Shown here piece by piece: positions 53,126-63,260 of a stretch of DNA of 64,000 bases. Position numbers and translations under genes: made by a program. Below the pieces are notes generated by a model. It saw nothing but the letters and a program-made list of their open reading frames with translations. It was not told the origin of the DNA and did no database searches. This DNA comes from Monosporascus cannonballus (Eukaryota; Ascomycota; Sordariomycetes; Xylariales): positions 1 through 64,000 of the forward strand of contig QJNS01000110.1 in assembly GCA_004154925.1 (NCBI GenBank), written 5' to 3'. How positions within the stretch are numbered: the stretch's first letter is position 1; every line of letters starts with the position of its first letter.

Positions 53126-53228
53126 GCGTGCGTACGCGTGCGTGTATGTGCGTGTGTGTGCGTGTGTGTTTCTACTTCTATCCAAGTATCTGTATATCCG
53201 CTTCTCCCCTGTCTGTCTGTCTGTCTTT
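53126..53228. repeat. GT/CG-rich and GTCT microsatellites upstream of the reductase
   Basis: A run of alternating GT/GC (GTGTATGTGCGTGTGTGTGC, about 53126-53170) is followed by GTCTGTCTGTCTGTCT (about 53210-53226). They sit in the likely 5' untranslated or promoter region and could form Z-DNA or vary in length. Confidence 0.7.
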
Positions 53229-54797
53229 ATGTAGGCAAACAGGCAGGTAGGTCGGTCGGACTTCGGTGTATTTAAATAAATATCTGGGACGCAAGAAGTG
53301 AAATAGTAGGTATGGTCAAAAGATATCGGCTAGGGGAGGCGGGCAGAGAGACGCGTCAATCCGTCCGTCTCTCCCGAGGTTCCAATTTATATCATCGATC
53401 GCCCCCGCCACCGGGACAACCAGTTTCGGCCGCCGTCTCGAAAGCGGCTTTTCATCCGCTCCCTCGGTTTTCACCTCATTTTATTGGAGCCGTGTACAGG
53501 CAGGGTCGAGGAACTCGGGCGGGACCCTTGCATCAATTGCGTCGACGACACCGACTGCGGTGTCGTCCTCATTGGGCAGCCGCCTCGGACTCGCGACGGA
53601 AAGGGTAGCCAGCCGCTGGCATCATTCCCTATACGCGGCTGCTTTACTGTGGGGGTTCGTCTTGATTCGTCTTGAAACAAGCCCCCCCTGGGCGCCAACC
53701 CGGAATGTGCGGAACAGCCGCCACTATAGCACCATTACTAATCAACGGGGCTTGTCGGGCACCGCTAGGGCGCCCCTCCTTGCCATGGAGCCTAAGGCTC
53801 CTGGAGAAAATGCCGAGGTCTAGTCGATACTCCGTCGCCGTCTATGTCGGTTGCCAGTACGGGTTCTAGATACTTACGTCACTGAATACCCCAAGTAGGA
53901 TTCATGAAGCAAGTTTTTCATTTTCTCAGGACTTATAACCCCAAGAGGTAACGCCCCGTCTCGGGACCAACTATCTACCTCGGTAGTTAGCTGACACTTA
54001 GGACGAACCATCTAGCCCGCTAACGTCCTGCGACCTAGTACTAGTGATTCGTAGTAGACACATAGAATCTAGAAAGATCAGCATGTAAAGTCTCGAGAAC
54101 CTCCGAGTGCCTCTAGCGGGAAAGCCAGGTCCCTCGTGCCCATTTCTCGTGCAGTACATATTACAGGGGTATATATCCTCGTTTCCGTTCCTATCGTCTC
54201 CCATCATTTCGGTTGAGAGTTTCCCAAACGGTCCATGCAAAGGCAAGAAGCATCTCGGAGGCTGCAACCAATTGCATTCTACCAAGATGTGACGCTGGTC
54301 CGGAACCTGTAAAACAAAAATTCCTGCCGATCATAGCGCCCACCTGCAGCGTAGCGAGAAATTGGCGTATAGGCTGCAAAAGGCGTTGGAGATCAGACCA
54401 ACGCCTCCATTTATATCGGGATTGTGAAGGGAATATCTATGTTAGGCTTTGTTCCCAACGTCGGAAACAACTTTGGTACGCAGTAGCGGAAAAAAAAAAT
54501 CTTGGCTTATGAGAGGTACTCCATGCTGCCGGATTCGGATGAAATAAAGGGAAATCGCGGTGACGCGAATCGGTGTCGTCAAAAGGTTCAGGGTGTAATA
54601 ATAGTGATGGAAGAGGCATCTCGATGCAATTCCTTCTCGGCAATGCAAAGCGTATGGGTCGAAAAGGGAAGGGCCGTCATGATGACTCAGCGTTAGAAGT
54701 AGCGGTGAGAAAGCAGCATTCACGACGCGTTTTTGTTGCAAAAATCCTCAGAAGCGACGCAAGATTTGCAACTCCAGGTATGGGCAGGGTGCTCGAG
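53229..54797. other. intergenic region between reductase and Reb1-like genes
   Basis: No gene is seen; ORFs here are short and overlap on both strands. It holds the reductase promoter (TATA-like ATTTAAATAAATA at about 53270) on one side and the 3' end of the Reb1-like gene on the other. Confidence 0.45.
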
Positions 54798-54815
54798 CTT
54801 GAGCTCGAGCTCAAG
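54798..54815. repeat. perfect 18-bp palindrome downstream of the Reb1-like gene
   Basis: CTTGAGCTCGAGCTCAAG reads the same on both strands and lies 65 bases beyond the stop codon. Nearby CTCGAG words extend the symmetry. It could be a 3' processing hairpin or a protein site; this is only a sequence observation. Confidence 0.6.
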
Positions 54816-54879
54816 TTCGCGCCCACACCCGCACTCGGGTGGGCCGGCGTCGCTGGCCGGTACCTCGTCCGCTGTCAAG

Positions 54880-57800
54880 CTACTCGCGTCTGCGAGCCGG
54901 TATGCTCTCAACCTCACTGGCATTCGTATCACTACTCTGGTCCGAGTCCGTACCGGCTGCCTCAAGCCGTTTGGCTTTCTTTGCCTTGCGACGAGCCAAG
55001 ATCTTCTTGGCGGAATTGGCAGGAGTATTCTCGGCGGAATTCTTCTTGCTAGGTGTGAAACCATCGGATCCCGAGGTCTTAGTTGCCTGAGCATCGCCTC
55101 GGCCGTTTCCTGACTTCTGAGGCTTTAGCTCTGGCTCCGAATCCTCGATCTCAACTTCGGAACCTTCATCGGAGTCATCCTTGACTGCACCCGTGTTGAA
55201 CCCGAGATCCGTGCTACTACCCCGCTGGTGCCGTGGCGCATCCTCCATATTCACGTCATCGCCGGATTCGTAGTCCACTTCGTCCTCAGCTTCGCTGGCC
55301 TCTTCCTCTTCGTCGGACTTAACGGCGTAGAGGGGAGTTTTGACCTTCTTGCCCGAGTTTCTCAACATTTTGTTGACTTTATGCTCAATATCTCGATATT
55401 CTTCTTTGAGGTCGATCTCCTCAGCGCTTGGGTATTCGAGAGACTTCGTAGTCTTGTACTGTTCACATAGCCGTTCTGATATATCCGGTACACTCATTGT
55501 CTTCCAGTCCGAAACCGTAAGCTTTAGCCGACGCCAAGCAAGCATAAGGGTGGGACGCGTCCATCTCTTGCCCGCCATACTTGCACGGACCTTGGCCCAC
55601 GGAATGCGGCTTTCAGCATTTGCGTTGCAAGCGGCGATGGCCTTTGTAAGCTTGTACCGCTCCCTGTCTGTCATCCACTTAGCCTCGTCTCGTGCCTTGG
55701 CGATGATTTCGTCAACTGAACGGCCCTCGCCACCATCTATGCGTTTACCCTCCGCCTGGGTCTTTAGCAATTTCCATTTTGAGATGCATTGAAGACGGCT
55801 TCGTGTGCGGCCCATTTTCTGGCTCACTAGCTGCCAGTCGATAAGATCCTCTGTCGGAACATCCCGATTTTGCCCCTTGGCCTGGAGATCTTTGATATGA
55901 TCTATTGCTTCAGCGACAATGGTAGCGAGGTTGTCCTGTTCCTCTTGGGTCCAGGCATCCGTGCGCCGCTTGTCCCCACAAACAATGTAGTTTCGGATAC
56001 GATCTCGGACATCCTCTGGATGTCGATTTATCTCTTTACCAATGAGTGTATACTTAGACCCGTACTTATTGTATGCCTCGGTGAGCTCTTCGTCCTGCTC
56101 CGGCGTCCACGTACCGCGAGCTACAAAGTTGTGGTATCGGCGTCGACACTGGTTGATCACCTTTTGGCGCTTGCGGTTAGGGCAGGTGGCAACGACGGCA
56201 TCCCAGAAATCCGAAGAGTTGACTTCTTTGGGGTTCCCCTGGATGAGTGCATTGATCTGTGACTGTTCCATGTTATGGTCCTTGCGCCAACGGTCGACGG
56301 CTTCATTGATGTTCCGCAGTTCAAACTGACTAAAAGGCCCGAGTATGGGTTGAGCAGGCCTTCCACGTCTTGAGGCTGGTGTCGTCGCCTTGGTTGGTGT
56401 AGACGATCCACCTCCCAGCATGGACGAAAGTTTCGGCTGCTTGCCTTTTGCTCTCGTGACCGGTTTCGAAGGTCCGGAAACTGATTCATCGTCATCGCCT
56501 TCGCTGCTTACTCGCCGGTGGACAAGGGCTTTGCGCGATGCCGCAGCGGCAGCTGGCGAGGGAAGTTCGACAGAATCCCGGACATTCTCTTCTGCCACAC
56601 GGTCGTAGAATGTTGGCTTGGGCACCCGTTTTCGTCCTGTGCTCGACTTGAGATGAGAGGATGGGGCCGTATTCGCAATGGACACTTCATTGCTCTGTGC
56701 TGGCACCGATGAAGGTACTTCAATCTGGCTATCGAGGCCGCCATTGAAGAGGGTATGGTCATGACAGACCAAGGCGCCACCATTATCCATGCTGGCTAAT
56801 CCGACAGCTTCGTCCCTCTCCATGTCAGCGGAAACCTGACTAAATTCCTGGACGCTCGACGGGTCGGACATGGTTTCGTGCTTAGAGACCACGTCACTTC
56901 CGTACTCGCTCCCGGAGGCAGCCGGGGGGTCATCGTCATGCAGCTGGTACTGCCCACGGTCCGAATGCCCACCACTGTCGTCCTTCTGGGTTTCACCGCC
57001 GATATCTTCCGGTTCTACGTGTAAGCCCTCGTCACCAGGCGGCTCGGAGAATGTAGCGCCGGACAAGGCTGGTTGGCTCGACTCGTGGTGCTGACTCTTC
57101 ATGTGGTCGGCATAGAGGCTTTGAGCAAGGTTCCCAAATGAGTGTTCGGCAGTCGCAGAAGCCCTTGAACCCTTCTCCTTTTTCTTCCCGTGCTTAACAG
57201 TGTGGGACGACTCCCAGGTAGCTTGCCCCAGGGGCTCCCCTGCAATACCATCTATGCTCTGGTCCACGGTTTGCTCACGACTACCCCGACCAGCCTCAGG
57301 CGGCTTATCATGACCGTCATGCTTTATGACCTGACTATTCTTAGTCGTGCTGCTCTCTTTTGAAAGATCCTTAGTCTTGTGCTTCTTGGAGGTAGGGGTG
57401 CCTGTCGTTAAGGCTGGATCAATCAGTTCGGGGTCAAACAGGTTGAGGGGGCCTCGCGCATCCGGTTCGTTGTCATGAATCGGGAGTTGGTCTAGATCGG
57501 TTGCGGCTTCATAGCCCGTGTCAACGCCGTTCCCGTCCTGGTCGAAGTGGTTCTGGAGCTGAGTCGTCTCGGAACGCTTCGACTTGCGCTTTCGCTTTTT
57601 AGACGCCTTGGGTTGCTCAAAAACATTCTGTGACACAGGATCGTAACCATGCAGATAACCCTCTGACATAGGTATTCCAGCTGGGTTCTCAATCGGCGCA
57701 TATTCGCCATTGTGAGAGTTGGCCTCGAGCAGCTGGGCAGTGTCGACCTGTGCTTTCCGGCGTCTCTTTCTCCCCCTTCTCCCTCGCTTCGCTGACTTTT

Positions 57801-58275
57801 CCGAAGAGGGTTCTGCTGAATGGTAAAGGCCTATGTCCCCATTCGTAAAGCTGCGATCGTTGGCTTCGCTGGATAGCTCGCCGAGATGCTGAGGGGGCTC
57901 TTGAGAGTATGTGCCGAAAGCGGGTACGTCGAGATCGCGTGACGACTGCGCCATGAAGGAGTCCATCTTATGTTCAGCACCAGGAGCGTCGCGCGATACC
58001 TGGACGAAGGGATCGGCGGATCGCTGAATCTGGCTAGAAAAGGTGAATTCGGACGGATCCGGATGATACGCAGGCTGTGAGGGGTGCGGAAAGGAGGAAT
58101 GCGGCGCCTCAGGGGAGCTCCTGCCATCGGCGATATCGTAGGAGCTCCTGCCGTTGATGTTATTGTGAGGGCTCCTTCCGTCGGCGTTATTAACCTCGTC
58201 GGGCGGCGAGAGTGCGGCGGGTTGACGTTCGTCTTGGTAGTCGGGGGTTTCTAATTGGCTACTTTGGTTCCCCAT
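54880..58275 (-). CDS. Reb1/TTF-I-like Myb DNA-binding protein (1131 aa)
   Basis: The 640-residue N-terminal half is disordered, charged and Ser/Gln-rich, with basic clusters KRGRRGRKRRRK (163-174) and KKRKRKSKR (226-234) as likely nuclear signals and an AT-hook-like SRRGRPAQP (635-643). The DNA-binding part follows: a helical Myb-associated region (FSQFELRNINEAVDRWR, about 648-718), a first Myb/SANT repeat (GTWTPEQDEELTEAYNKYG, 721-766), a second (DAWTQEEQDNLATIVAEA to KWKLL, 773-836) and a third, divergent one around 867-925. This architecture matches fungal Reb1 and RNA polymerase I terminator-binding factors, which bind rDNA terminators and act as transcription or replication roadblocks. 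The C-terminus is acidic then Lys-rich. The protein starts MGNQSS. No intron. Exact ortholog identity is inference. Confidence 0.85.
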   Translation of the reverse strand: MGNQSSQLETPDYQDERQPAALSPPDEVNNADGRSPHNNINGRSSYDIADGRSSPEAPHSSFPHPSQPAYHPDPSEFTFSSQIQRSADPFVQVSRDAPGAEHKMDSFMAQSSRDLDVPAFGTYSQEPPQHLGELSSEANDRSFTNGDIGLYHSAEPSSEKSAKRGRRGRKRRRKAQVDTAQLLEANSHNGEYAPIENPAGIPMSEGYLHGYDPVSQNVFEQPKASKKRKRKSKRSETTQLQNHFDQDGNGVDTGYEAATDLDQLPIHDNEPDARGPLNLFDPELIDPALTTGTPTSKKHKTKDLSKESSTTKNSQVIKHDGHDKPPEAGRGSREQTVDQSIDGIAGEPLGQATWESSHTVKHGKKKEKGSRASATAEHSFGNLAQSLYADHMKSQHHESSQPALSGATFSEPPGDEGLHVEPEDIGGETQKDDSGGHSDRGQYQLHDDDPPAASGSEYGSDVVSKHETMSDPSSVQEFSQVSADMERDEAVGLASMDNGGALVCHDHTLFNGGLDSQIEVPSSVPAQSNEVSIANTAPSSHLKSSTGRKRVPKPTFYDRVAEENVRDSVELPSPAAAAASRKALVHRRVSSEGDDDESVSGPSKPVTRAKGKQPKLSSMLGGGSSTPTKATTPASRRGRPAQPILGPFSQFELRNINEAVDRWRKDHNMEQSQINALIQGNPKEVNSSDFWDAVVATCPNRKRQKVINQCRRRYHNFVARGTWTPEQDEELTEAYNKYGSKYTLIGKEINRHPEDVRDRIRNYIVCGDKRRTDAWTQEEQDNLATIVAEAIDHIKDLQAKGQNRDVPTEDLIDWQLVSQKMGRTRSRLQCISKWKLLKTQAEGKRIDGGEGRSVDEIIAKARDEAKWMTDRERYKLTKAIAACNANAESRIPWAKVRASMAGKRWTRPTLMLAWRRLKLTVSDWKTMSVPDISERLCEQYKTTKSLEYPSAEEIDLKEEYRDIEHKVNKMLRNSGKKVKTPLYAVKSDEEEEASEAEDEVDYESGDDVNMEDAPRHQRGSSTDLGFNTGAVKDDSDEGSEVEIEDSEPELKPQKSGNGRGDAQATKTSGSDGFTPSKKNSAENTPANSAKKILARRKAKKAKRLEAAGTDSDQSSDTNASEVESIPARRRE

Positions 58276-59127
58276 TTGTACTCATTTTCCCGTCCCTTTT
58301 GTTGTCGCGTGAATACCAGAATGAAGAGGGGGGAGGAGTGAACAACTTCAATGTAACCAGAAGTTCATAGGATAATATAGAGTCGTCAAATGCATGTCAC
58401 GTAATCGCGAGGAGAGAAGAGGCATGTGAATGTGATGCTCTCGGTCAGCAGCCTGTGGGAATGAATAGGCAAATGCCAACCGGCGCGATCGACGTGAACA
58501 GGGGGGTCGGCGGAAGGTAAGAACAGGTGTGTTATATGTGAAGAATGCGCTTAGTCGCAGCCAATGGGGATGAATAGACGAGTTCTGACCGGTGTTAATC
58601 AACGTGAATAAAAGGTCGGCAACTGGTAAGGAAGGAGGTCGGCGCAAGGTGACAAAGGAGGTCGGCGGAAATCAAGAACCAAGAAGGTCTTTGAGAATCG
58701 AGAAACGGAAGTTGTCGAAAATCGAGAAATGAGGAAGTCGCCCCCAAAAAATTGTAAGGGGAAGGAAACGTCGAAAAGCGACGAAGGGAGGAGGATTCTG
58801 ATTGGGAATGGGGTCAAAGCCAGAGTAGGCGTGGAAGTGGCGGCGGAGATCAGTTCAAGATCCAATTCAGCATTTCAGCTCAGAGACGACGAAGCGCGTC
58901 AGGTTCTTTTCCGTTGGTGAAGGGGGGGTTCACCAGAAGAAGCGCGTCAAGATGTGTAACCTACTAGTAAGGATGTAAAGAGTGCCTAGGCCGAAAATAA
59001 TTGAGATTGAGTCCCAAGTCCCTGGTAAAATGATCTGAGCGTGGGATTGGGCTGAGAGGTACAGGGTTACAAGGTACGAAAACAGCAACTGTTTCCAGGG
59101 CTGCCGTTCACAGCAACGATAAAGTAG
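58276..59127. other. promoter side of the Reb1-like gene and approach to the AT-rich block
   Basis: No gene. The sequence is purine-rich on the plus strand (GAA, GGAGG and GTCGG words recur every 15-20 bases at 58610-58760). Small ORFs on the minus strand (58348-58865) are low in complexity. Confidence 0.4.
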
Positions 59128-59295
59128 GTGGATACCTTGATACGACTGATAAGCCTCGCTCAAGCACAGCTCAATAACCTCGATAAGCAGCTGCGGGACC
59201 ACCAGGCACCTGCTGCTATTAAAGATATGCATAATTACTTTAACCCCAAAGGGGCCGGGTGGGCGACGCTAACGTTTTCTCGGCCACAGCGCTAA
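59128..59295 (+). other. coding-like remnant at the block boundary
   Basis: A 55-codon open frame without ATG begins right after AAAGTAG, a possible splice acceptor, and ends in TAA. It reads LISLAQAQLNNLDKQLRDHQ and DMHNYFNPKGAGW, a helical, protein-like text unlike its surroundings. It lies exactly where normal sequence turns AT-rich. It may be the unmutated end of a transposon protein; the family is not recognised. Confidence 0.35.
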
Positions 59296-59886
59296 ACCTT
59301 AGTCGTTACCTTAGCTAGCTTAGACCTCTCTAGCTCGGTTATTTGATTTTTTTAAAGTTACTTAAGTACCGCTCTATAACGTTAAATATTAACTAATTAA
59401 ATTCAAAATCCTCGTAACGAATTAGTAAAGCTTAAATTAAAGTTATATAAAAATATTTATTTTATAAATTTATTTTTGAAAAAAAAACCAAAAATTCTTA
59501 ATAAGTTAATAATAATATACTTTGTAAATTTATATATTTATAGATAATTATTATATTTCAAATAAAAATTTATTATTAATATTATATTAATTTTCAATAA
59601 AACTTCATTATTATTTTTTTAAATTTTAACGAATTTATTAAGTATAATGCAAATATATTATAATATTCTAGTTTTTTCAAATTATATTATTCCAATTTTA
59701 CTGCATAACAAACATGTAAATATACGGTAATAGTTTAACAATAATAAACAAAAATAAAATTTAAAACTTTTAATTGCAATTACACTTTTTATAATAATAA
59801 TAATTAAATTATAATTTAACAGTATATATTTGTCAATGGATAAATATAATTTAAGCAATTATAATTATATACTAAAAGATAAAAAT
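59296..59886. other. AT-rich RIP-type sequence, no gene
   Basis: Very AT-rich with few C or G outside CpG. No coding or terminal structure could be read. Confidence 0.5.
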
Positions 59887-62240
59887 GTGAGAATACAGCC
59901 CCTATAAGGATAAGGCTGGTAGCCGACCAGCTACCGATCAGCCACCGACTTACTTATTAATATAAATCCATTATCTGGCAGTTAATGGGAAACGCTAGAT
60001 AAAAGTAACTTAATATATTTATTTCTTGGAATTTGCTTTACGATTAGTCGGAAATCATTTTACCCCAGCTTATAACTATTTGTTATCTTATAATTTTTTT
60101 ATTTTTATTATAAAAAATAACGCGATAAGTATTAAAAGCAAAGTTCACCGATTATAAAACGAATTTAAGTTATTAGTCGAAAAAATCGCCGATTGGAATT
60201 TAACCGATAAATAATCGATTACTGTACGAGAATAAACGAAAACGCTTATAACAAAGCTTTAACGAGCAAAAAATTATAATTCCCGAGATCCCGAATTACA
60301 TTATATATAAAATAGGGATACGTCCCAATAACCGTTAACTAAAAAATCGGAAACGGACGTAATATAAAGACCGTATCCCGGAATTTAAAATAAAAAAGCC
60401 TAAACTTTTTAATAATAAGCAAATTTTGAAAATTATCTATTAACAAAACGAATAATATTCGAAATTATTCCGATAACTGGCTAAATATTAAATAATAGTA
60501 CAAATTAAAAAAAATAAAGCTTTATAAGTTAATTATGATATCGTCGTAAAAGCCTAAGGGCGATAAACGAATACCGTATTATAATTGCCTAAAGTTTTCC
60601 GAACGCGCGTCGATTAGAAAAAAAAAATCAGATAAAAGTTGTTATAGAAGTTTATGCTAAAAGGCTAGGGCGAAATGCCTTTATTTATATTTAATAAGTT
60701 ATGGGCCATATAGACGTTTTAATACGAACGTTTAGTAATTATATTACGTTATGCTTAATTACTTTAACTATAAAAAAATGAAAATAGAAGATTTATAGAT
60801 TTTTATTAAGAAAAGCTATGCAAATTTTAACTTTTTCGATTGGGAATATAAGGAACAAGTTATGGAATTATAATAATGATCCGATTAATTACCGTTAGAC
60901 TTTTACGTTAAATAAAGGTTCTTAATTTATAAAATAAAGTTTACGGACGTTTTTCACCCGGAAAATAATCGGAATAATACGCGTTTTGTTTTTTATAATT
61001 TTTATAAATTAATATTAAAATTACGAAATATCTTATTACGAAAAAACGTTAAGCTGGAACGAATTAATAATATAACAAATAAGGTAAAGCGCTATTAGGA
61101 CGCCTAAAAAAGCCAAAAAAAACCGATTATTTTCCGTTAAGAGTTTTAATAAAGATAAATAATTTTATTTTAACGCTTTTGGAAAAAAGAGATCCCTAGA
61201 GTAAATTAAAGGCGTTACGTAAAAGCAGTAAAAATCGCAGGCGTTTTTATATTCGGAAGACAAATAATCGCCGATTTAATTCGAATCGAAATAAATCTGT
61301 ATGATTTAATATCTTTAATTTTTGTAAAAACCTATTTAAATATTATGATTATAAAAAACTAAGGCATAAAAGCATAAATTATAAACCTAAAAGGGATACG
61401 AAAACTTTGTTATCCCGGCTATACGGAAATCGACTTCCAAAAACCGTGTAGAATATTATAATGTATAACGATAAATTAGATTAATCCTTAAATGTAAACC
61501 CAAAAAAACCGGACTAGGCGTGTACGTCCAGTTTATTTTGGCTAATAATTATTAAATGGTCGAAATAAAGCCGTTTTTTTTAAAAAAGCATTTATTAAGA
61601 GAAACACGAAATGTATAATATTATAAATAGATATAAATACCGGAACAAAAATAAATATTATAAGCGGAGGATTAATGAAAGAACTTAATTTCCAATTAAT
61701 TTCCGTAAATATTCGGGGCTTTATCGGCGTTAACGACGTATATATTAAGTATTATAAGGTTTACGAAATGTTTATTAACATAATAAATAATAACGAAAAC
61801 GAATAAAAGTTTAAGCAAATTTATTTTATAATATGCCGTAACCGGAAAACGCCCGATCTCTTAATATCTAAATTAAAAATAAGCAGGTTAAGCGTTTTAT
61901 TAAATATAGCCGTATATTAATAATTATATAAATTATTATAAAAGGTTAACGGATGGAAAATCGTAAACGCAACGTTTTTTAGTAAACAAATTTATACCAT
62001 TAATCTAATAAATCTAGCCGAAAAACTAAATATCCCGGAATTCGAAAAATAGCAAAAACCAAAAATAACCGACCTTTTTATATATCTAATGAATTTTCGG
62101 CAAATATATTCTGAAAAAACAACGAAAAAAATATTTTAATTACTAGGAGCAAAATATGCAATAAATCTAATCCCAGGGAAAACGTTTTTATTCGGCTTAA
62201 TTTACCTTATTTTGGAAGCCCAAAAAAGATATTGAAATGG
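59887..62240 (+). mobile_element. truncated Ty3/gypsy element in plus orientation (gypsy C)
   Basis: The plus strand reads Gag-like sequence (KIEDL, IFIKKSYANFNFFDWEYK near 60780-60850; RLPLDFYVK-type text after it). A zinc-knuckle remnant follows at 61341-61382, then a degenerate protease region, then the RT N-terminal linker (FRQIYSEKTTKKIF, YAINLIPGKTFLFGLIYLIL, about 62095-62215). RT proper is missing: the element stops near 62240, where different sequence begins. A less AT-rich segment at 59887-60060 starting TGTGAGAATAC could be its 5' LTR, but no second copy is seen. Confidence 0.6.
61341..61382 (+). pseudogene. Gag zinc-knuckle remnant of gypsy C
   Basis: The translation YYDYKKLRHKSINY keeps the spacing x2, x4, His, x4 of a CCHC knuckle, with Tyr at all three Cys positions and Arg at the usual Gly. 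TGY to TAY and GGG to AGG are the transitions RIP makes. The same loss is seen in gypsy A and gypsy B. Confidence 0.6.
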
Positions 62241-62296
62241 GGCGAGACGTTATACCCATAATCAGGCTCGGCTGATTAAAAAGCCTGGGTCTCGTA

Positions 62297-62515
62297 CGTA
62301 TATTAAAAAGTTCTTTTTCGCCATAGGTTTAACCCCTAGGTCTTATTCGTAATAATTACTATTTAGCATATTTTCTATTATTTTAATTATCGAGGTTTAA
62401 TACCAATAATATAATTGGATTAAGTTTTTTATTTTGATAATCCCATTCTGTATCGTAACATAAAATGATTATCCGTATTGATTAAAACCAATTTTCTCCG
62501 TTACTTTAATTTAAT
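62297..62515. repeat. dispersed repeat, copy 2 (RIP-mutated)
   Basis: This block matches 9058-9290 in the same orientation with many C-to-T changes (for example CCACCACCATTACCACTCAG there against CGTAATAATTACTATTTAG here). It follows directly on the truncated gypsy C. Confidence 0.6.
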
Positions 62516-63260
62516 ATTTAAAATCATATAATTATGTTATAAAATAATGTTATATAAATTATAAAAATAAATATATTTTTATATTATAATTTGTTATTGC
62601 TATTAGGCTTTGTTTTAAAGGGTTTATAATTAATTTTCTTGAATTATTATGTAATTTAACCAATTTAGGCCGTAAATCCTTGTTACGATTATTTCTTAAG
62701 GCCGCATCTGCTTATGTCGTAATATATGGCTTTTTTATATATAAAGTAGGTTATATTTTAATAATTAAATATTATTTATATTTATTATAAATTTATTTAA
62801 TATTTATTAAGCTATTTCGATTATTATTATTATATTATAATATTTACTTATTAACTATTTAAATGGAAATATTATGCATAAATTTTATTTTAATAAATAA
62901 TAATAAACGAATAACTAACGAAAATATTTAGATAATTGAAATTATTATAAATATATAAATACGATTTATATAGTTAATTTAATAAAAAGAGTTTGACGTT
63001 AATTACTTTAATATTATTTAACAATTATTTTGTTAATACTTCGTATATAATAATATTACACCGCGTTTAATAATTAATAATTTCACAATATACAGAATTA
63101 AATTATTTTTATTATATTATATTATCATTTGATCATATGTAAGGTCGATTTTTAATTTTATATATTTATATTATATAAACCTAAGAAATTAAAAAAAGGT
63201 ATTTATTATTAATACACAATATAATATAAAGTTTATATTAATTATATATATATTTCTTAA
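62516..63260. other. AT-rich sequence, no gene
   Basis: AT-rich with no readable coding sequence. Runs of TATTA/ATTAT and a TATAT tract near 63240-63252 are the only structure. Confidence 0.5.
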
